Below the pieces are notes generated by a model. It was not told the origin of the DNA. It searched no databases and worked only from the letters and a program-made list of their open reading frames with translations. Made by a program: the position numbers and the translations under genes. From Pochonia chlamydosporia 170 (taxonomy: Eukaryota > Ascomycota > Sordariomycetes > Hypocreales > Clavicipitaceae), in NCBI RefSeq assembly GCF_001653235.2, contig NW_019154065.1:174060-201415 (forward strand): a stretch of DNA of 27,356 nt, written 5' to 3'. Positions 1-9,501 of this stretch are shown here, in pieces (position 1 is the stretch's first letter; every line of letters begins with the position of its first letter).

Positions 1-469
1 GCGGCGCCGCGTCGTGGAGAGGGCGCTGGTATGGCTAAAGAGGTACAATCCTCTATATGCCGATATCCATATTGATACCGCGGAAATGGATAGCTGGGGT
101 ACGGCCGTACATGGCGTACCCTCTCAGATCTACGATCGTTTGGAGCGGAACGAGCCGTCGGCGTCGGAGAAGGCACGAACAGAGCCAGTTGTTCCACGGA
201 CAGAGCGTGGTCTGGAAGAGGACGGACCCGTTGATATCCGCCATGTTCTAGCTATGCTCGGCCAAGGAGACGATTTTGTTGCAGATCCAGCCGAGGGGAG
301 TGAGCAGGCTAACGCAGTCGGCGAAGATGGAAATGAGGAGGAGGCGGAGCTTGAGAGTGGCGCCGAGGTGATCCACGAGATCATCTCGTCCGGGATGTTC
401 GCTCTCGATGACCAGCCGGACATCAGGGATGCGGAAAAGTTGCAGCGCTTGTTTTTGTCGACGCTCTGA
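1..469 (+). CDS. Partial Helitron replicase-like protein, DUF6570-type segment
   Basis: The frame is open from the left edge (codons from base 2), so the true start lies outside the window; the first GTG at base 14 is not a convincing start. The first residues (RRRVVERALVWLKRYNPLYAD) resemble the conserved segment of fungal DUF6570 proteins, which lies upstream of the Rep (Helitron-like N) and PIF1-type helicase domains of Helitron transposases; I recognise this from family memory, not a search. The rest is acidic and ends at a TGA at 467-469, without reaching any Rep or helicase motif, so the piece is truncated. The segment that should precede it in the same protein lies on the opposite strand (541-2667), so this locus is rearranged. 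Probably nonfunctional. Confidence 0.6.
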   Translation, partial: RRRVVERALVWLKRYNPLYADIHIDTAEMDSWGTAVHGVPSQIYDRLERNEPSASEKARTEPVVPRTERGLEEDGPVDIRHVLAMLGQGDDFVADPAEGSEQANAVGEDGNEEEAELESGAEVIHEIISSGMFALDDQPDIRDAEKLQRLFLSTL

Positions 470-540
470 CAGCCAGGAGGCTAGTTCGGCGACGACAAGG
501 GGGACAAGTATTGTGCCGGAACTACTGTGGTTACAGCGTA

Positions 541-2667
541 TCAGGATAACTGGTCTATCATGGGAGATAACACATTTGCTGGTTTCTCAACACCCTGCCA
601 GGACACGTGCACCTCATCCAGCACCTTCAATAGCGGGTGAGGTAGGACATCTCTCACTAGCTCTTGCACGTTATTGGGGAAGACTGTGATGTTGCCCTTA
701 ACATGCTTCGGATATCTCACACTCTGCCTGTGCCTGTCTGCTAAACTGTACTTGGTGATGAACCCATAACAGGAGTTCAGCGCGATAAGCTTTTCCTCGA
801 TCGGCGTAAGGCCCTTCAACTCGTCGGGAAACATATGTTCGCACCCGAGCCTAGTATGCAACTGGGCTGCAGGAGACAAGGCACCTCTTTTAAGGTGCTT
901 CAGACAGTCAAAACAAGCCACAATCTTCTTTCCCGGCAGAAAGCACCGCCTGCACCTAAAAGGTGAATTGTCACGTTTCTCGACGATACTTACCACCCAC
1001 CGATCCCAATCAACCTCACCCAGATCCACTCTAGCATACTTCAGATAACAGATCGTGCAGGTATGTATCGGCAGGGTGCTCACGTCATGGAACGCACTGT
1101 AGTATTCCTGGACGGTGGACACCTTCTTCTCAAGAGAAACAGGAATACTCCATTCCTGGCTGTGGGACAATCGCTCTTTCTCCGCAAATTCTTCATTCAT
1201 GCAGCGCAGAACACTGGCAAGGTCCTCCACTTGATCGCTCTCAGTTCTCTCCTGGCGGACCATGATTCTAGCACGTTTTGATCGCAGTCCATCTGTGTTA
1301 CTAGGACCCTGCCTCTTCTTCTCCCCTCGCCGAGCATCCTTCTCCGCCCTGGCCTGCCCCAAATCATTTTGCGCAGCCCGAATTACGTCTGCCGAGATTC
1401 GGATGCCGATACCCGCAAGCGCCATACTCTCTCCCTCGCGCACTTCCAAGCGTCCCAAAACCCCCAACGAAGACCCACGAATTTCTCTCGAGCCCGGATT
1501 TACCTGCGCCGTGGCCTGTTCGTCCCCGTCGCGCACGCGCCTGAACGCCCGAAATAGGTCCCCCGGCCTAGCAACGGCTTTGCTTGCGAAGCCGTCTCTC
1601 GGCCTTCTGACCTTGGTCCGCCGGCGGTTCCTGTCCGTCCTGACTTGTTTGCCACCCGTATGTACCACATTCTGCCGATTGCAGCGCCCCACACCTAAAC
1701 CACTCTCTTCAACGCTTCCTAGTTGTCGCTCTTCCGTTCGTACCATCAGCCCGAACTTGTCGAAGCCAAAACCGGCTGGCAGATCTGTGACAGCCAACTT
1801 GCTGAGAGACAGCGCGATTCCTTCGCGATCCTTCTTCTTGACATATGGATCTTTATGAGACCAAGCTTTCAGATTTACTAAATCATCCGGATCAATAGGG
1901 TCGACCGATTGCTTGACTTTGCGTCGCCCAATTTGCTCAGCTCGTCTGTGAATCAACCTGTTCAACTTCACTACAGCTTCATCCCAGTCGCTCACCTGAC
2001 GGGCCGCTGTGCAGAGTTTTTTGCAGAAATCTTCTCCCCTATGCGCCCACTGGTAATATTGAACCTTGTCTCCGCCCCAGATGCGCCTCACCGTCCTCAA
2101 ACGCGCCAGATTCCCGTGTCCTTCCCGCAGGCGCCCTTCAGTGCGGTCTCGAACCCAGTCACCGCCATCCCAAGGACTCCGGCTTTCTATCTCCTCCCGC
2201 GAAAGCTGATCGCCGCCTGACTGTTGCTGTCCACTTCGTACCATCAGCCCGAATTTATCGAAACCAAACCCGGCCGGCAAGTCTCTGGCAGCCAGATTGC
2301 TGAAAACTAGACTGATTCTCTCACGGTCATTTTTCTTGACGTATGGATCCTTATGAGACCAGGCCCTTAAGTTTATCAAATCATCCGATTCGATAGGGTT
2401 GACCGAGTACTTAATTGGCCGTCGTCCAAGCTGCTGGGATCGTCTGTGAAGCAACATGTTTAACTTCACTACAGCTTCTTCCCAATCGCTCACCTTGCGA
2501 GCCGCTGCGCAGAGTTTGTTGCAGAAATTGATCCCACTATACGCCCACTGGTAATACTGAACCTTGTCTACGCCCCAGATACGGCTCACCGTCTTCAGGG
2601 CCTCGACACTTCTAGATTCGTCACCCTGACCTCTCATCACTCGGCTGTTCTGCAGCGCGCCTGGCAT
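541..2667 (-). CDS. N-terminal part of a Helitron-like protein with duplicated module
   Basis: One open frame of 708 codons, reading leftward from ATG at 2667. Residues 27-146 and 193-312 are two copies of one module (both contain IWG.DKVQYYQWA and DLPAGFGFDKFGLMVR). Residues about 320-490 are charged and low in recognisable content. Residues 535-697 hold a cysteine-rich block (CTIC at 537-540, CRRC at 572-575, CFDC at 585-588), then KYSLAD..RQSVRYPKHVKG, PNNVQELVRDVLPHPLL and VSWQGVEKPA. This block matches what I know of the N-terminal part of fungal DUF6570/Helitron proteins. Homology seems to end near residue 697 (base 577); the last 11 residues look like unrelated read-through. The expected next segment is found inverted at 1-469. 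Rep and helicase domains are absent. The long open frame without stops suggests a recent or selected sequence, but as a Helitron gene it is incomplete. The function of the duplicated module is unknown. Confidence 0.65.
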   Translation of the reverse strand: MPGALQNSRVMRGQGDESRSVEALKTVSRIWGVDKVQYYQWAYSGINFCNKLCAAARKVSDWEEAVVKLNMLLHRRSQQLGRRPIKYSVNPIESDDLINLRAWSHKDPYVKKNDRERISLVFSNLAARDLPAGFGFDKFGLMVRSGQQQSGGDQLSREEIESRSPWDGGDWVRDRTEGRLREGHGNLARLRTVRRIWGGDKVQYYQWAHRGEDFCKKLCTAARQVSDWDEAVVKLNRLIHRRAEQIGRRKVKQSVDPIDPDDLVNLKAWSHKDPYVKKKDREGIALSLSKLAVTDLPAGFGFDKFGLMVRTEERQLGSVEESGLGVGRCNRQNVVHTGGKQVRTDRNRRRTKVRRPRDGFASKAVARPGDLFRAFRRVRDGDEQATAQVNPGSREIRGSSLGVLGRLEVREGESMALAGIGIRISADVIRAAQNDLGQARAEKDARRGEKKRQGPSNTDGLRSKRARIMVRQERTESDQVEDLASVLRCMNEEFAEKERLSHSQEWSIPVSLEKKVSTVQEYYSAFHDVSTLPIHTCTICYLKYARVDLGEVDWDRWVVSIVEKRDNSPFRCRRCFLPGKKIVACFDCLKHLKRGALSPAAQLHTRLGCEHMFPDELKGLTPIEEKLIALNSCYGFITKYSLADRHRQSVRYPKHVKGNITVFPNNVQELVRDVLPHPLLKVLDEVHVSWQGVEKPANVLSPMIDQLS
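1732..2589 (-). repeat. Tandem duplication inside the Helitron-like gene (498-bp period)
   Basis: Bases 2230-2589 and 1732-2091 encode two homologous modules of about 120 residues, separated by a 46-codon linker. Conserved landmarks in both are the QYYQWA motif, a C..KLC.AAR motif, SHKDPYVKK and the GFGFDKFGLMVR end. Conservation is clear in both protein and DNA but the copies are diverged, so the duplication is old and the module is probably a folding unit. Confidence 0.9.
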
Positions 2668-3658
2668 TTTCCCCGACCCGTCGAATCTTCACTATCTCTG
2701 TTGTGGACGTGATTCTATTATTCCCAAAGCTATAACCTTGGGATCTCTGCATCTCCTCTATACCGCGCAAAACTCCATCTCGGCTCCTGCGCTGACGCCG
2801 TCCAGATTATACCACCCCCATTCGATCTGACCTCTCTCTCAATATCGGCCACACCACCAATTCCCCAGACCGCACCTGCCTTCCCGCACCTCTTCCCGCA
2901 CCACCTCCCTTCCTCACGTAGACACGATACCTCCACATACAAACCGTGTCCTCCACCCACGAAATACTACCGACTTCGTGGACAGATGACCCGGCCAACC
3001 CCTGATGCCTTACTGGCAGATGACCAGGCCAACCCCCGACACTTCACCAGCAGATGACCCGTCGGACCGTGATAACTCGTGTGCAGCATGGCCCGGCCAG
3101 TCCCTGACAGCAATGATGACCGACTATCCACACCACCACATGCCACAATCTTCAGAATCACCGTCCAAATGACCAGACTATGCACAGCAAGAGACACGGG
3201 AACTATCCCAAGGCTAGACAGCACGCCGAAGACACTTGACCAACAAGACCCCTACGTATCACACCCCAATCTTCAAAATTACCAGCCAGATGACTAAATC
3301 CACATAGCCTTCAGTTACTAAAAAGAGAAGAAGGGGGGCGGGGGGGCGGCTGATATGGTTTTGCTTTTTCCGACATTGCTTTTTCGCGACGACAACGAGC
3401 AAACATTACCCTGCCGACCATTTGGGATTTGTCGCTTAAAGCGGCTAGCATTGTGAAGCATGTCTGTATTTTCTATGATTCCATCAGCTCTGCTCTGTAA
3501 CAAAAAAAGCCATGGACCATTTCTCACTACACATGTGATAGCATTCAGAGCTGAAAGCGCGATGACACGTAGGCGCTCACATGCCCTGAGCCTTTGCCTG
3601 GCGCGTAGAGTCTGCCTGGCCGGCCCTGGATAACAGGCCGTAGTAAAACATCTATTCC
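2668..3658. other. Noncoding stretch upstream of two genes, with repeats
   Basis: No convincing gene. It separates the leftward Helitron-like gene from the rightward gene at 3659. It holds a degenerate 34-bp repeat array (2983 to about 3140, with stray copies further on) and a G-rich run at 3333-3349 (six and seven Gs separated by C) that could form a quadruplex. Short frames here are not supported. Confidence 0.6.
2983..3140. repeat. Degenerate 34-bp tandem repeat
   Basis: Copies begin at 2983, 3017 and 3051 with exact 34-bp spacing, sharing CAGATGACC(C/A)GGCCAACCC. A weaker fourth copy starts near 3084 and a fifth near 3109. Related fragments (AATGACCAGAC near 3168, CCAGATGACT near 3285) occur downstream, suggesting an older, longer array. 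Confidence 0.75.
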
Positions 3659-4799
3659 ATGCAGAACTATTCCCCTATAAGAACCAGCCATGCGACCTAC
3701 GGCCCAGGGCCGGTTTTCACGGACTCATTCCAAATCTCCTTCAACATGTCTCGACAACCAACATTCACGAGTATAATTCACTTACGGGATTTCGTCGATG
3801 CCATTACTCATGACCCGACTCGAGAAAATACTCCAAACTACGTCGAGATCCAGACAGATCTCAACATCTTCGAGGAAGACGGTTTCCATGATCCTAATAT
3901 CGCCACCGACCCCATTCGCACCCGCATCCATACTTATCTAACGCAAGAACAACAAGAACTCTACCTTCCTGGCGCTTTCTTCTACGCCGACGGCCGCTTC
4001 TCCACGACTCTGTCGATGGACGGCACTCTGGAGATTAGCACGCAGACGCTGAGCTTGATGAGGCACGTCTGGCCGAACATTCGCCCTAGCTCTGGCTGAC
4101 AGCCTTAGACACCCAGGGAATATCGCCGACTCCGTCCAGTATGACCAGCACTTGCCAGAGCAATGGTGCCCGATGGTGACCGTCATCGGCTTCGTGCCGC
4201 CCCGTACTGACAACTCGCTTGACCCTTCCGAGCCCCGTCACTTCACAGTCGAAACATCTGTCTACGACGCATCCAAGGCAGCCCCAGCTCACTTCTCCGT
4301 AGTCTGCTTCTTGGAAGACACTAAGCGTTGGAAGAAAGTCAAAACGCCAGCACCGGGAGCTCTCCTCACCGTCACCGCGAAGATTGCTGGCCGTACCAGG
4401 GACACCAACCTCCTGGCCCTCCGAGTCCTCGACCTGGCTTACTTGCCAAGACCTGCCTCTGCGCCAACACCCACCCCGACCGATACTCCACCTTCGAAGC
4501 GATCAGACCGCTGGCGTGGCCGGGTGCCATCCACTCCTTCGAAGAGACCACGCATATCGGACCGTGCCATCGAAGCCGCAAACCCCTCTGATAGAAATAC
4601 AACTCTGCCAGACGCCTCATCAGGCGCACTGGTTTTCCCGCACTCAAAGCTTACTACAGAACCCATATCCGTCCCGACTTCTCCGTCCACCACTGCTGGT
4701 CCTGAAGAGTCCTCCTCAACCCCGGGCCTGCCCCTGGCATCCGACGGCGGAGCTCGGCCACGTCGCAATCGTCATCCCCCAAGGAATGTGTTGACGTAG
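3659..4799 (+). CDS. Unknown protein, two exons, basic Pro/Ser/Thr-rich tail
   Basis: Exon 1 ends at 4066 and exon 2 starts at 4140, with a 73-bp GT-AG intron at 4067-4139 that I infer because it joins the two open frames in phase; a GC-AG intron at 4063-4108 would also keep frame. Two starts are possible, 3659 and 3746; I prefer 3746 (MSRQPTF). The N-terminal half has no motif I recognise. Exon 2 begins with YDQHLPEQWCPMVTVIGFV, an alternating hydrophobic region with ALLTVTAKIAGRTRDTNLLALRVLDLAYL that looks beta-rich and could be an OB-like fold. After that come about 110 residues rich in P, S, T, R and K, with basic patches (PSKRSDRWRGR, PSKRPR) that could be nuclear signals. A basic tail with an OB-like fold would fit a DNA-binding protein, possibly associated with the nearby Helitron remnant, but that is inference. 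No stops or frameshifts other than the intron. Confidence 0.55.
4067..4139 (+). other. Inferred intron in the gene at 3659-4799
   Basis: GTCTGG at the 5' end and TCCAG at the 3' end; removing it joins frame 3659-4066 (136 codons) to the frame from 4140 without a stop. The alternative is a GC-AG intron at 4063-4108. Without an intron the first frame ends at a TGA at 4097-4099. Confidence 0.45.
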
Positions 4800-5097
4800 A
4801 GTAGACATAAGTAAATTGGATACAGTCGTCAAAAATTGGGAACAGTGACATCGACGGAAGACAGCAGTACAGGGACAATGAACTGAGCACTTCAGCAGCC
4901 CCTCGACATGGTAATTCGAGGCGAACTGGGCACGTAGCGATGATTGAGACAATAATGTGAGAATATAAACTACTAAATGGAATCTGACTAAATGATTTGC
5001 TTCCCCTTCTTTGCTGTGTATCCTCAGATACAGACGCGGAGTGGTAAAGACGTCGGAAGAGAATTGTCCCGTTCTCAGATGATCTTTTGACTAGACG

Positions 5098-5358
5098 TTT
5101 CAGCGTATCGGCTGTCTAACTTTTAGTTTCTTTACGGCATCCCTGGCTCGACAAGTCCTAAACCCCCGCACTGGAGTCGGCCACTAAAAGCTCCCGCCCC
5201 AACTTCTGAGTCTGCTATTGCGTTGAGAGATCCACCCCGTATATAAACTTCCTTTATATAAACTTTTCACATAAACTTTTCACAAACCACCAGATCAAGT
5301 CAACCTTTCGTTCCTCAAGGCTCTTTTGGGCAAACCGCTTGCGGTTGGTCTCCTGTAC
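5098..5358 (+). repeat. Left arm of a long inverted repeat
   Basis: Starts TTTCAGCGTATCGGCTG and matches the reverse complement of 7989-8441. Shared blocks: TTTCAGCGTATC(G/A)GCTG; CACTGGA(G/A)TCGGCCACTAAA; CCAACTTCTGA; TCAACCTTTCGTTCCTCAAG; and CGCTTGCG. The arm is shorter than its partner (261 versus 453 bp) and carries a small local repeat of ATAAACTTTTCAC at its centre. No target duplication is visible outside. Confidence 0.8.
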
Positions 5359-6082
5359 AATTATTTAACCAATCAGAACGTCAGAAACTTATTTGCACCA
5401 AACCCTCATTATTTGGGGACTCAGGGAAACTTATGGATTAATGTATACACAGCCTTCGGCTGAACTAGGAGAGTGAAGATGTAAAGGATCTTAACTCCAA
5501 GCTGGACACTATTGGAAGCGCAAGGCTTCTATTCGGGTGATAATTATCACGGAATTTGGGGTACTTGTAACTGGTTGATTGATGCTTGTTCTAGCTATCG
5601 CAACCACCGCTGGTGGTGGTGATAGCAGCTAGATAAGTGGGCCTCAGCCAGCGGCTAGCCAATCAGAAGCCAGCAGGGATGCTGGCTTCCTGGTACAAGC
5701 AACAGACACAGACACAACAATAATCAACTTAATTACATTTTTTGAACTAGACCTTTCTCCGTGACACTGTAGTGCCATAGTATTTCTGACAACTTTCTTA
5801 ACATCTGCGTGCCAAGAAAGTAAAAATACAGGGGTCGCGCTTTTGCCCACCGGAGTGGTGGGAATTAGAGGCACCGGGTCGGTGGCCCTAGTGCTCGCCT
5901 TAATCTCAGGCACACAACTTCGACCAGCGTTCATCAATGGTTTACCCCGCTTTAGCAGACTTGACCTCAGCAACCCAGCCAATAGAGGGATTTTGTTCAT
6001 CCAATTTCTAACTGCGAAACCACTTCACTAAATTAACAAAAACCACCTGAGTTGTTCCAGGGGTTGCTAGTCGCCTGTTGCA
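5359..6082. promoter_or_regulatory. Upstream region of the 595-codon gene
   Basis: About 720 bp between the left inverted-repeat arm and the ATG at 6083. Two CCAAT-type motifs are visible (AACCAATCAGAA near 5369 and GCCAATCAGAAG near 5658). Two hairpins occur: an imperfect palindrome at 5591-5632 and GCCAGCAGGGATGCTGGC near 5669-5686. The promoter role is inferred from position only. Confidence 0.4.
5591..5632. repeat. Imperfect palindrome / hairpin
   Basis: CTAGCTATC, then ACCACC, pairs with GGTGGT, then GATAGC-AGCTAG, giving a long imperfect stem with a small loop. It lies between the left inverted-repeat arm and the gene. It could be a cruciform site or the remnant of a small foldback element. 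Confidence 0.6.
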
Positions 6083-7993
6083 ATGGAAGCATATGGCTCT
6101 ACCACGTCTCCGGCGGATATAGTCCAGCGGCCGACTGAAACAAGACCTACGGGCAAGCCACTCTTTGGGCCTGCCATTGACGGCCTTCTCTGGAAGAAAG
6201 GTCGGGCTGAAGATCGCCCACGCACACCAGTCCTAAGTATTCTCGAGTTCAAATTCAAACCTGGAGTAGATCTTAGTGATATCCATGGGGTTCCTAGGAA
6301 ACTTTGGGACAACTCGCTCCAATATATCTGGTCTATTCCTGGTTGTGCCTCTATAGAATGGGGTCTAACGTTAGACGATTCCACCAACGTCCTGTGCATG
6401 ATACAGTGGGAAACTGCTGCTTCATGGCAGATGTTCCAGGACTCTCTCGGATTCAGCCTTATTATTGGGCTACTGGGGGCGAATGTCGACAATCGATGTT
6501 CAAAGCTTGCGCATTTGGCGGCGCCGACCTCGACCTGTAGCAACCAACCGACAATACTAGAGATGATATCAATTACGTTTGATTCAGACATGTTTCCCGA
6601 ACACAAGACGTCATTTGAGCAAGAATGGACCAAAGGCATCGCCCTTTTTTCCAACGAGATACGGCTTCATGATCGTGCCTACTGGCTTGAGCACAATGCG
6701 TCCATGTTTGCGGAACCAACAGCGGATGATATTGCCGCCTCGAGATGCTCGACTACGTTTGTTGGATTTCTCGAGTGTAACAGGACTGGATATAATAGTC
6801 ATGCTACTATAAATTTATGCAAAGACGCAGAAGGCAAAGCCTCTACGAATATCCAGCGGAGCCTTTCCAGAAAGGCTATAAAACTTATCAAAGAGACCCG
6901 GAAACAGGATGCTGGTCTATTGCCTCTGCCAAGCGCCCCGTTCAATAGCTTGGCTACGATACTTGAGACTAATTTTCGTCGGCAATTCAGTCACGACCCC
7001 AACCTAAGGCTTCGTGGACTCCAAGCCGTCCTAGCTAGTATAAAAGAAGTGGGAGAGGGGACGAGGCGATTTCCCTTACCAAAGGGATCCTTGAACTACC
7101 AAGGCGAGCTTCACCTTGACAATATGCCCACCATAGGACAATTTAGCCACTTTCTCAACTCATCTCGGCCGCCATTTATTATGGATATAGTTTGGTTAAA
7201 GTTGAAATCTGCCATGCCTCGAAAGACACATGATATCATTCGAGAATTAAATGACCGAATAAGCCGGTTGAGTGGCCATGAAAAGACCTTTTGGGCTCGC
7301 GATGTCGAGCACACGACCAAAGTTGTCATATTTACTGGTAAGGCATCGTACTTCTATAGTCGTTTCTCTGTACAAGGCAGCTAACTGACCCTTACAGCAT
7401 GGAGAGATCAACCCGCGCGCGCGGCCTCCATTGAACAATATTATCAGATATTGGATGTCTTTGCCGCGCTAGGTCCGCGTCTGGCTGCACCTCTGAAACA
7501 TGAGACGATACCCTGGTCAAGACCTAACATAGGGGGTCTACAATTCCCACGCGCAGGATACATAGAGTTGATCACTTTCTCTGTTCCGCGTGGCCTGCAT
7601 AATCGTCTACTTTTCGAGCAGGCCTTTGCCGCCTTTAAAAGGTTTGTCTATCGTCTATATTAACCCCTACTCAGGTTATTTACAGAACTGACATATTTCT
7701 GTAGCGTCACGGAACCCTCACATGCAGCTGGAATTCCAACCGCGTGCAGCGTCTATACTGCAGGGGGCTGGCAACTGGATGACGCGTTCGATCTTGAGGC
7801 GGAGGACATGGACCGATTCACAGGAGTGCTGACTTGGGTGAGTGAGGCGGCAAGGCTTGACTGGTATGGAAATCTGTTCAGGGCCAGCACGTGTTACGAG
7901 CTATTTGGTCACAAGTTGGACGCCCTGAAGACCTTGGCTGCCGGTGGAGTTGAATCTCGATTCCTTGACGTGCAGTCACATTCTTCAGTTTGA
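6083..7993 (+). CDS. Unknown 595-residue protein, possible repeated alpha/beta-barrel modules
   Basis: Three exons: 6083-7337, 7398-7641 and 7705-7993, with introns of 60 bp (GTAAGG...TTACAG) and 63 bp (GTTTGT...CTGTAG) that keep frame and give a stop at 7991-7993. I do not recognise a named family. Residues about 48-150 (SILEFKFKPGVD ... SIPGCASIEWGLTLDDS ... MIQWETAASWQMFQDS) have the strand-helix rhythm of dimeric alpha/beta-barrel (ABM or stress-responsive) domains, and similar rhythms recur in the second (EMISITFDSDMFPEHKTSFEQEW) and third (YIELITFSVPRG) parts. This suggests several barrel-like modules, by inference. No signal peptide, membrane segment, DDE, Rep or recombinase motif is seen. 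The gene is intact with ordinary codon use, unlike the LINE to its right. The stop codon lies at the inner edge of the right inverted-repeat arm, so it may be cargo of a mobile unit. Confidence 0.75.
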
Positions 7994-8441
7994 CAGGTGA
8001 CAAAATCGCAAGCGATTTTTCAAAGGAGCCCTTGAGGAACGAAAGGTTGATCTGGCGGCGGGTTTGTGAGATGTTTAGAGCAAAGTTTTGGAGTTTGATT
8101 TCTTAACGTAAAATTGGGCACATTTGTAACGGGCTGGAGCCGCTTGGACGGCGGCTGCGCCGCCTATCACCAACTCCCATGACAGCTTGATTCTAGAACC
8201 TTCTATGGAAGGATAGGTATAAGGCGCCGTGATAATGCCACGACGTAGGAAGATCCTCTTTTCTTCTCTATCTTGATAGTAAACAGCATAGGGACTAGTT
8301 AGTTGAATCAACTCGCTAGAGGCCTTTCACAACATTCAGAAGTTGGGGGAGGAGCTTTTAGTGGCCGATTCCAGTGCAGGGTTTAGGATGCCGAACTAGG
8401 AGTGCTGTAAGGAGCAAAATTCGGCAGCTGATACGCTGAAA
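7989..8441 (-). repeat. Right arm of a long inverted repeat
   Basis: The reverse complement matches 5098-5358 block by block, with the outer end CAGCTGATACGCTGAAA mirroring the left TTTCAGCGTATCGGCTG. It contains an extra stretch (roughly 8075-8320) absent from the left arm, including GGCGGCTGCGCCGCC, a short palindrome. The inner edge overlaps the stop codon of the enclosed gene. Confidence 0.8.
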
Positions 8442-9501
8442 TTGTCGCGTTATGAGAAATCTACTAGCTATAGTCATTGACAGATGTCACGGTGCAAGGT
8501 TGCAATTGTTGTTCTTGTCCATGTCGCCCTCGTTTTTCTGTTTTACAGGCAAAACGTCCTTCTTTTATCATCAACCTAACCTCCGTCCACAGACGGAGGT
8601 TTCTTTGCTTTTTCTCAGCCCTATCCGACAATAGCCAATTGTATTTGATTTTTCCATCTCTGTCCTCGCAACCAACTTCAGCCCAGATTTCCGAGGCCGT
8701 GCTGGCCTAGACCATTAGCTGTCAGTATAGCGGTTCCCAGCAATCTCTGCCTTCCCCAACTATCCGACATAGCGATGCCTACCGTGACCTCCACGGTAGG
8801 GCTTTACGCAAGCTCGCCCATCCTAGCCATCGCTCATAGATTCGCCTGGGTTCCCAGTTCTTTCACGAACATTCTCACCAGGTCTTTTCATTTAGTGTAG
8901 CCCAAGGTGCTCTAGAAGGGTGCGCGTCCACTGAGGACTAGCCCCTGTAGTGGATTTGCCCGACAGCAGCTCCTCAGATATTTCCCATTCAATGCAGTTG
9001 TTGCCTTCGATGCAGGTAAAGTCGATCTATTGTGAACCCACCATTCATTCGTTCATTTATTACGCCCGGTGGAAAAGAACCCACCATTGTCTGACTGGAA
9101 AGCATTGTGGAGAGTTCAAGGGTCAAAACGGTAAGAACTGCGGAAAGCAGGCTAGGTACTTGGGGTGAGGGCGGCAGAATCCAAAGTGGCTAACAGGAGC
9201 ACTTGGGACCAATCACAAGTGGTAAAAGTCAGGCCCCCGTAAGACTCAGGCCCCCGTAGCCAAAACGTCAGGCCCCTCTAGCAATTCCATCGTTATGAGA
9301 CTGCAATTGCCATCTATATGAATGAGAAGAAAACTGAAGGTCTTAAATTTGATTGAGTTTAATTGCTATTTCTATCAATTACTTCGCTGTGGTGTGGACT
9401 AAATCTTGCACTTTGACAGGTTCTACTGAGGGGGACGCTGGGTCGGCAGGGCTGCTAGGGCAAGCAGGGTTTACAACGCTAAGACGATTATCTTGCCGGA
9501 T
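8442..9501. other. Noncoding stretch between the inverted repeat and the LINE
   Basis: No gene is supported. It contains two short perfect hairpins (ACCTCCGTC..GACGGAGGT near 8579-8600 and CCTACCGTG..CACGGTAGG near 8777-8799) and a short direct repeat at 9229-9280. A 72-codon frame at 8950-9168 is Cys/Lys-rich near its end but has no homology I recognise. Part of this may be the 5' untranslated region of the LINE. Confidence 0.5.
9229..9280. repeat. Triple direct repeat TCAGGCCCC(C/T)
   Basis: Three copies of TCAGGCCCCCGTA or a near variant start at about 9229, 9246 and 9268, irregularly spaced (17 and 22 bp). Their position just ahead of the LINE suggests a LINE 5' end or an insertion footprint. 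No function can be assigned. Confidence 0.7.

Noticed and set aside
1262..1858. Plus-strand open frame of 198 codons
   Set aside because: Lies wholly antisense to the better supported 708-codon minus-strand gene and has the composition of a shadow frame.
5644..6000. Minus-strand open frame of 118 codons upstream of the 595-codon gene
   Set aside because: No recognisable domain, no supporting splice or start context, and it lies in the upstream region of a solid gene; likely chance.
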